Part shown: positions 5,680 to 8,528 of the stretch, one piece after another
Layout of the letters: each line of letters opens with the position of its first letter
Numbering within the stretch: the first letter of the stretch is position 1
NCBI GenBank assembly: GCA_023442085.1
Contig: JAEZMT010000462.1
Coordinates: 1 to 8,528, forward strand
From: Pseudomonadota bacterium
GTDB lineage: Bacteria; Pseudomonadota; Alphaproteobacteria; Rhizobiales; Xanthobacteraceae
DNA: 8,528 nucleotides
Reading direction: 5' to 3'
The notes under the pieces: model-generated
The model's database searches: none
What the model saw: the letters and a program-made list of their open reading frames with translations, nothing else
What the model was told of the DNA's origin: nothing
Made by a program: the position numbers and the translations under genes

Positions 5680-6443
5680 CGACGGTCGAGGACAAGGACT
5701 ATGTCCAGTCCCTCGTGCGCGGCCTCGAAGTGATCCGCGCCTTCAGCCAGTACAAGCCGCGCATGACGCTGAGCGAGGTGGCGCAGCACACCGGCCTGAC
5801 CCGCGCCGCCGCCCGCCGCTTCCTGCTCACGCTGGTGCGCGAGGGCTATGCGGAGACCGACGGAAAGCTCTTCGCCCTGCGCCCCAAGGTGCTGGAGCTG
5901 GGCTTCGCCTATCTCTCCTCGCTCCCCATGTGGGAGGTGGCGCAGCCGGTGATGCGCGACGTGGTCAATTCCTTGCAGGAATCCTGCTCTCTCTCGGTGC
6001 TGGACGGGAACGACATCGTCTACGTGGCCCGCGTGCCCACGGCACGGGTGATGACGATTGGCCTGTCCATCGGCTCGCGCCTGCCCGCCTTCTGCAGCTC
6101 CATGGGGCGCGTTCTGCTCTCCGGCCTGCCGCCTGCCGAACTCGCCGTTTTTTACGACCGCGTGAAAATCGAGAAGCGCACGCCTCGCACGGTGGCCACC
6201 ATGGTGGCCCTGAAGGAGGCGGTGGAGAATGCGCGCCGGCAGGGCTGGGCGCTGGTAGACCAGGAACTGGAACTCGGCCTGCGCTCCATCGCCGTGCCGG
6301 TGCGCAACCGGCGTGGCGAGGTGCTGGCCGCCCTGAATGTCTCCACCCATGAGGGGCGCTGCTCCACCGAGGCGATGCGCACGCGCTTCCTGCCGGCGCT
6401 GCTCGATGCCGCCCAGCGCATCTCGGCAGCGCTGCCGCAATAG
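5676..6443 (+). CDS. IclR-family transcriptional regulator (PcaR/PobR/CatR type)
   Basis: This encodes 255 residues. The ATG at 5676 overlaps the dehydrogenase stop and has AGGAGG at 5666-5671; longer upstream readings lie inside the dehydrogenase gene. The N-terminal winged helix-turn-helix is clear: DYVQSLVRGLEVIRAF (8-23), MTLSEVAQHTGLTRAAARRFLLTLV (30-54), then FALRPKVLELGFAYLSS. The effector-binding domain follows, with SLSVLDGNDIVYVARVP, AFCSSMGRVLLS and a C-terminal RSIAVPVRNRRGEVLAALNVS. This wording is that of the subgroup that controls protocatechuate, 4-hydroxybenzoate and catechol genes in response to pathway acids such as 3-oxoadipate or muconate. It likely binds the two dyads at 4413-4427 and 4598-4629 and controls both divergent operons, including its own. 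The effector is unknown. Confidence 0.93.
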   Translation: MTTVEDKDYVQSLVRGLEVIRAFSQYKPRMTLSEVAQHTGLTRAAARRFLLTLVREGYAETDGKLFALRPKVLELGFAYLSSLPMWEVAQPVMRDVVNSLQESCSLSVLDGNDIVYVARVPTARVMTIGLSIGSRLPAFCSSMGRVLLSGLPPAELAVFYDRVKIEKRTPRTVATMVALKEAVENARRQGWALVDQELELGLRSIAVPVRNRRGEVLAALNVSTHEGRCSTEAMRTRFLPALLDAAQRISAALPQ

Positions 6444-6454
6444 CCGGCCTCGGT

Positions 6455-7570
6455 TTACCGCGCCCCGATGGACTGCATCACGTGCTTGACCAACGCGCGC
6501 TCGGAGCCGACGCCGGTCTTGCGATACATGCGCAGGCGGCAGTTCTTGATGGTGCCCTTGCTGAGGCTCAGTTTCTGGGCGATCTCGCCGGTGGTCTGAC
6601 CGTTCATCAGAAGCAGCAGGATCTCGCGCTCGCGCGGCGTGAAGATGCCCAGCGCGTCCTCCAGCAGGCGGTCGGGATCGTCCTCCGCCCCCCGCTGCGG
6701 CGCATCGAGCACATACATGCGCCCGCCCGGCGCGAGCGGAAAATCGCGGTCGAAGACCTCCACCTTCACGCTCAGCGGCCCCGAGGCATGGATCGTCCCG
6801 GCCGGAGCGACGCGCAGAGCCTCCACCGCATTGGCGAGGGCGGGTGCGCGCCGGGCAGCGTCGCGCCAGGCATCGTTGGCGAAGACATCCACGCCGAACC
6901 GGTCCTCGATGAGGGTGGGCCGGGTGATGAAGCCTTCCACCTGCGCCCCGCGCGGATTGCGCAAATCGTTGAACAGGGCGCCGAGGTGGGAGCGGTGGAA
7001 GCCCTCCAGCATGGGGAAGATGAGCCGTGCGCGCTCGATGTCGGTTTGCGAAAAACGCCCGGTCTCACGCTCCAGGAACAGGCCGAAGCAGCAATGGCCG
7101 ACGGTGGAGAAGAACATGCCCAGTTCGTCGGAGATGCTGGCCAGCGTCTGGAACACCTTGTGGTACCTGTCCCACGACTGGCCGGGAGAGCGCACGTCGT
7201 TCAGCATCAGCACGCCGGGACTGCCGTTGTTCCTCCAGTATTCGGAGAAGGGGTCCACGGACGAATACAGGTTGGAATAATAGGCGACCACGTCGCTCGC
7301 CACGTCCTTGGTGTAGAGCACATCCGGCGGCGCCACGCGCGAATAGCGGATGATCCAGCAGGCATCGTGGTTGATGGCGGCGCCGGCGAGTTCCACGAGT
7401 TCGCGATGGAAGCGGTCCGAACCGATCGAGCGGGCCACATCGCCCACGCGGGCGAACCATTCCGGGCTGTTCAGGCGCACGGCGCTGTAGCGGGCAGGCT
7501 GGGCAGCGGGCCGGGGTTGATCGGCGTCGACCATCGCAACATGCCCCAACGGATTCGCCAATCGCGACAT
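6455..7570 (-). CDS. LuxR-type helix-turn-helix transcriptional regulator
   Basis: The protein has 371 residues from the ATG at 7570, or 359 from the ATG at 7534; neither has a convincing ribosome-binding site. The frame stays open to 7780, but that part runs through two hairpins and a terminator and is unlikely to be coding. The last 65 residues are a LuxR/FixJ DNA-binding domain: FTPREREILLLLMNGQTTGE, then IAQKLSLSKGTIKNCRLRMYRK (330-351). The N-terminal part is not a receiver domain. Around residues 95-112 a YYSNLYSSVDPFSEYW stretch recalls the Y...Y...DP region of autoinducer-binding LuxR proteins, but the rest is not recognisable as such, and a GAF/PAS-like sensor is possible. The signal is unknown. 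It faces the IclR gene with 11 nt between stops and no terminator, and lies downstream of the GcvT-family gene, which it may regulate. Confidence 0.88.
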   Translation of the reverse strand: MSRLANPLGHVAMVDADQPRPAAQPARYSAVRLNSPEWFARVGDVARSIGSDRFHRELVELAGAAINHDACWIIRYSRVAPPDVLYTKDVASDVVAYYSNLYSSVDPFSEYWRNNGSPGVLMLNDVRSPGQSWDRYHKVFQTLASISDELGMFFSTVGHCCFGLFLERETGRFSQTDIERARLIFPMLEGFHRSHLGALFNDLRNPRGAQVEGFITRPTLIEDRFGVDVFANDAWRDAARRAPALANAVEALRVAPAGTIHASGPLSVKVEVFDRDFPLAPGGRMYVLDAPQRGAEDDPDRLLEDALGIFTPREREILLLLMNGQTTGEIAQKLSLSKGTIKNCRLRMYRKTGVGSERALVKHVMQSIGAR

Positions 7571-7650
7571 TCTTGTTGCGGCGAATAAAGCCGAAGCACC
7601 GGCGCTTGGCAATTCTTCGGACGGCGCGGATGGACCATGGGACGCTCGCT

Positions 7651-7680
7651 TTAAAAATGGGGCCGGCCGAAGCCGGCCCC
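7651..7680 (-). terminator. Intrinsic terminator after the GcvT-family gene
   Basis: On the minus strand, GGGGCCGGC (7680-7672) pairs perfectly with GCCGGCCCC (7667-7659) around a TTCG tetraloop. The run ATTTTTAAA (7658-7650 side) follows. It is oriented to end transcription from the aminomethyltransferase gene before the LuxR gene. On the plus strand no T-run follows the hairpin. Confidence 0.85.
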
Positions 7681-7689
7681 AAGGAGAAG

Positions 7690-7727
7690 CGCCGGAGAGC
7701 GCGATTGGGACGGAACGCTCTCCGGCG
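7690..7727. repeat. 12-bp inverted repeat in the gcvT-luxR spacer
   Basis: CGCCGGAGAGCG (7690-7701) and CGCTCTCCGGCG (7716-7727) are perfect inverse copies around a 14-nt loop. There is no T-run beside it on either strand. It may be an operator for the neighbouring regulator, an RNA stabiliser at the 3' end of the upstream transcript, or a remnant of a repeat element. Confidence 0.6.
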
Positions 7728-7781
7728 AGCGCCCAGGGGGGAAGCTCCTCGGAGGAAGCCCGGAGAGAGCCCTGGGGCACG

Positions 7782-7812
7782 ACGGCCTGAGGTGGCTAAG
7801 GTTTCAGGCCGT
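7782..7812. repeat. 9-bp inverted repeat overlapping the GcvT-family stop codon
   Basis: ACGGCCTGA (7782-7790) and TCAGGCCGT (7804-7812) are perfect inverse copies with a 13-nt loop. The right arm contains the stop codon of the upstream gene. It is the third hairpin in a row before the terminator and could protect the mRNA 3' end. Confidence 0.55.
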
Positions 7813-8528
7813 ACGTTCTTCAAGCGGGTGGGTGCGCAGGCGCAGCGGGTCGTAGAAGGGTGTCTTCACCACCCGCGCCGCGAATGTGCCGTCTGCCCCG
7901 CGCACCTCCAGCTCGGTGCCGCAAGCGGCAAGCTCCGGCGCCACGTGGGCGAGGGCGAGCGAGCGCATGAGGTAGCGGCTGTAAGCGGTGGAGTTCAGAA
8001 GGCCCACTTCCTTGCCGTCACGGAACAGCTTGGCGCCCGGCTCGGCGGCAGCGTGGTGGTCGATCTCCACCCCCACCTGCGCCACCCGCTCCTGCCCCTT
8101 GCGACGCACCAGCGCGTCGCGGCCGCGGAAGGCGGGCTTGGACAGGTCCACCGTCCAGCCCAGGCCCACTTCCCATGGGGTCGTGTCGCCCTGCGGCATG
8201 TCATAGGGGAAGAACAGGAGGCCACCCTCCACCCGCACCACGTCGAGGCAGGACCAGGAGACGGCCATGGCGCCCATCGGCTTTCCGGCGGCGAGGATGG
8301 CGTCCCACAGGGCGACGGCATCCGCCGCGGCGCAGAACACCTCATAGCCCCGCTCGCCGGAATAGCCGCCGCGGGCGATGGACACCGGACGGCCGAACAG
8401 CGTCGTCCGCTGGTGCCCGAAATAGGGCAGGCTCTCCAGCGCGAACGGGGTGTGCGGGTTGAGGATGTCGAGCGCCTTCGGCCCCTGCAGGGACATGATG
8501 TGGACGTCGTTGTCCTTGGTGAAGGTCA
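7804..8528 (-). CDS. GcvT-family aminomethyltransferase / tetrahydrofolate-dependent methyltransferase (partial, N-terminus beyond right edge)
   Basis: The frame runs in from the right edge; 240 residues are visible before the stop at 7806-7804. An internal ATG at 8496 is not the start, because the frame and family similarity continue upstream through TKDNDVHI. Family features are SLQGPKALDIL near the visible start, RGGYSGERGYEVF, LDVVRVEGGLLFFPYDMPQG, PWEVGLGWTVDLSKPAFRGRDAL, and a C-terminal beta domain with LLNSTAYSRYLMRSLALAHV. GcvT-type enzymes transfer a one-carbon unit from an aminomethyl, N-methyl, O-methyl or S-methyl donor to tetrahydrofolate. Members include glycine-cleavage T protein, dimethylglycine- or sarcosine-linked enzymes, DmdA and relatives. 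A glycine-cleavage role is not supported by neighbours here (no gcvH or gcvP), so catabolic demethylation of an unknown substrate is likelier. Its stop is followed by three hairpins. Confidence 0.87.
   Translation of the reverse strand, partial: TFTKDNDVHIMSLQGPKALDILNPHTPFALESLPYFGHQRTTLFGRPVSIARGGYSGERGYEVFCAAADAVALWDAILAAGKPMGAMAVSWSCLDVVRVEGGLLFFPYDMPQGDTTPWEVGLGWTVDLSKPAFRGRDALVRRKGQERVAQVGVEIDHHAAAEPGAKLFRDGKEVGLLNSTAYSRYLMRSLALAHVAPELAACGTELEVRGADGTFAARVVKTPFYDPLRLRTHPLEERTA

Noticed and set aside
6441..6456. A terminator between the convergent IclR and LuxR genes
   Set aside because: Only 11 nt separate the stops and no hairpin with a T-run is visible on either strand.
7588..7619. 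Imperfect dyads near the LuxR start (CCGAAG ... CTTCGG and GCCGAAGC ... GCTTGGC)
   Set aside because: The arms are short or mismatched and common in DNA of this composition; not enough for an operator call.
7571..7780. Upstream extension of the LuxR reading frame
   Set aside because: The extension would be translated through the intrinsic terminator at 7651-7680 and the 12-bp repeat, and its residues show no domain. The start is placed at 7570, or possibly 7534.
8496..8498. The ATG at the start of MSLQGPKAL as the true start of the GcvT-family gene
   Set aside because: The frame remains open to the window edge with family-like residues (TKDNDVHI) before it, and the family needs a further N-terminal part.
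1..8528. CRISPR arrays, tRNA or rRNA genes, insertion sequences, phage or defence genes
   Set aside because: I looked for regular direct repeats, cloverleaf-like segments, transposase motifs and terminal inverted repeats and saw none.

Overview
The window is GC-rich, densely coded bacterial DNA. The protein flavour (a branched-chain-type periplasmic binding protein, an IclR regulator of the Pca/Pob/Cat type, codons ending in G or C) suggests an alphaproteobacterium, probably of the order Hyphomicrobiales. That placement is an inference; there is no rRNA or other marker gene here.

The core (positions 1-6443) is a catabolic locus built around one divergent control region at 4273-4647. Leftward, on the minus strand, run a periplasmic substrate-binding protein (4272-3049), a strong intrinsic terminator, then five closely packed genes: muconolactone delta-isomerase (catC-like), a YCII-family small protein, a short-chain dehydrogenase, a cyclase-family (PF04199-type) hydrolase with an altered metal motif, and a 3-oxoadipate enol-lactonase-like alpha/beta hydrolase (pcaD-like) cut by the left edge. 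Rightward run a lambda-crystallin/3-hydroxyacyl-CoA-type dehydrogenase and an IclR regulator, coupled by an ATGA overlap. The control region carries two related 15-bp dyads (12 of 15 bases identical), one near each divergent unit. These are the probable operators of the IclR protein.

Together the genes look like uptake plus late steps of an aromatic or lactone-type catabolic route: isomerise a muconolactone-like lactone, open the enol-lactone to a beta-keto acid, and carry out redox steps with the two dehydrogenases. No ring-cleavage dioxygenase, muconate cycloisomerase, CoA-transferase or thiolase, and no ABC permease or ATPase, is visible. The pathway may be completed beyond the left edge or elsewhere, or it may be a non-standard pathway that reuses CatC and PcaD folds.

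The right part (6455-8528) is a separate unit, convergent with the IclR gene. A GcvT-family folate-dependent aminomethyl/methyltransferase, cut by the right edge, ends at 7804 and is followed by a hairpin-rich spacer with an intrinsic terminator. Next on the same strand is a LuxR-type regulator with a divergent N-terminal sensor region. Its link to the catabolic locus is unknown.
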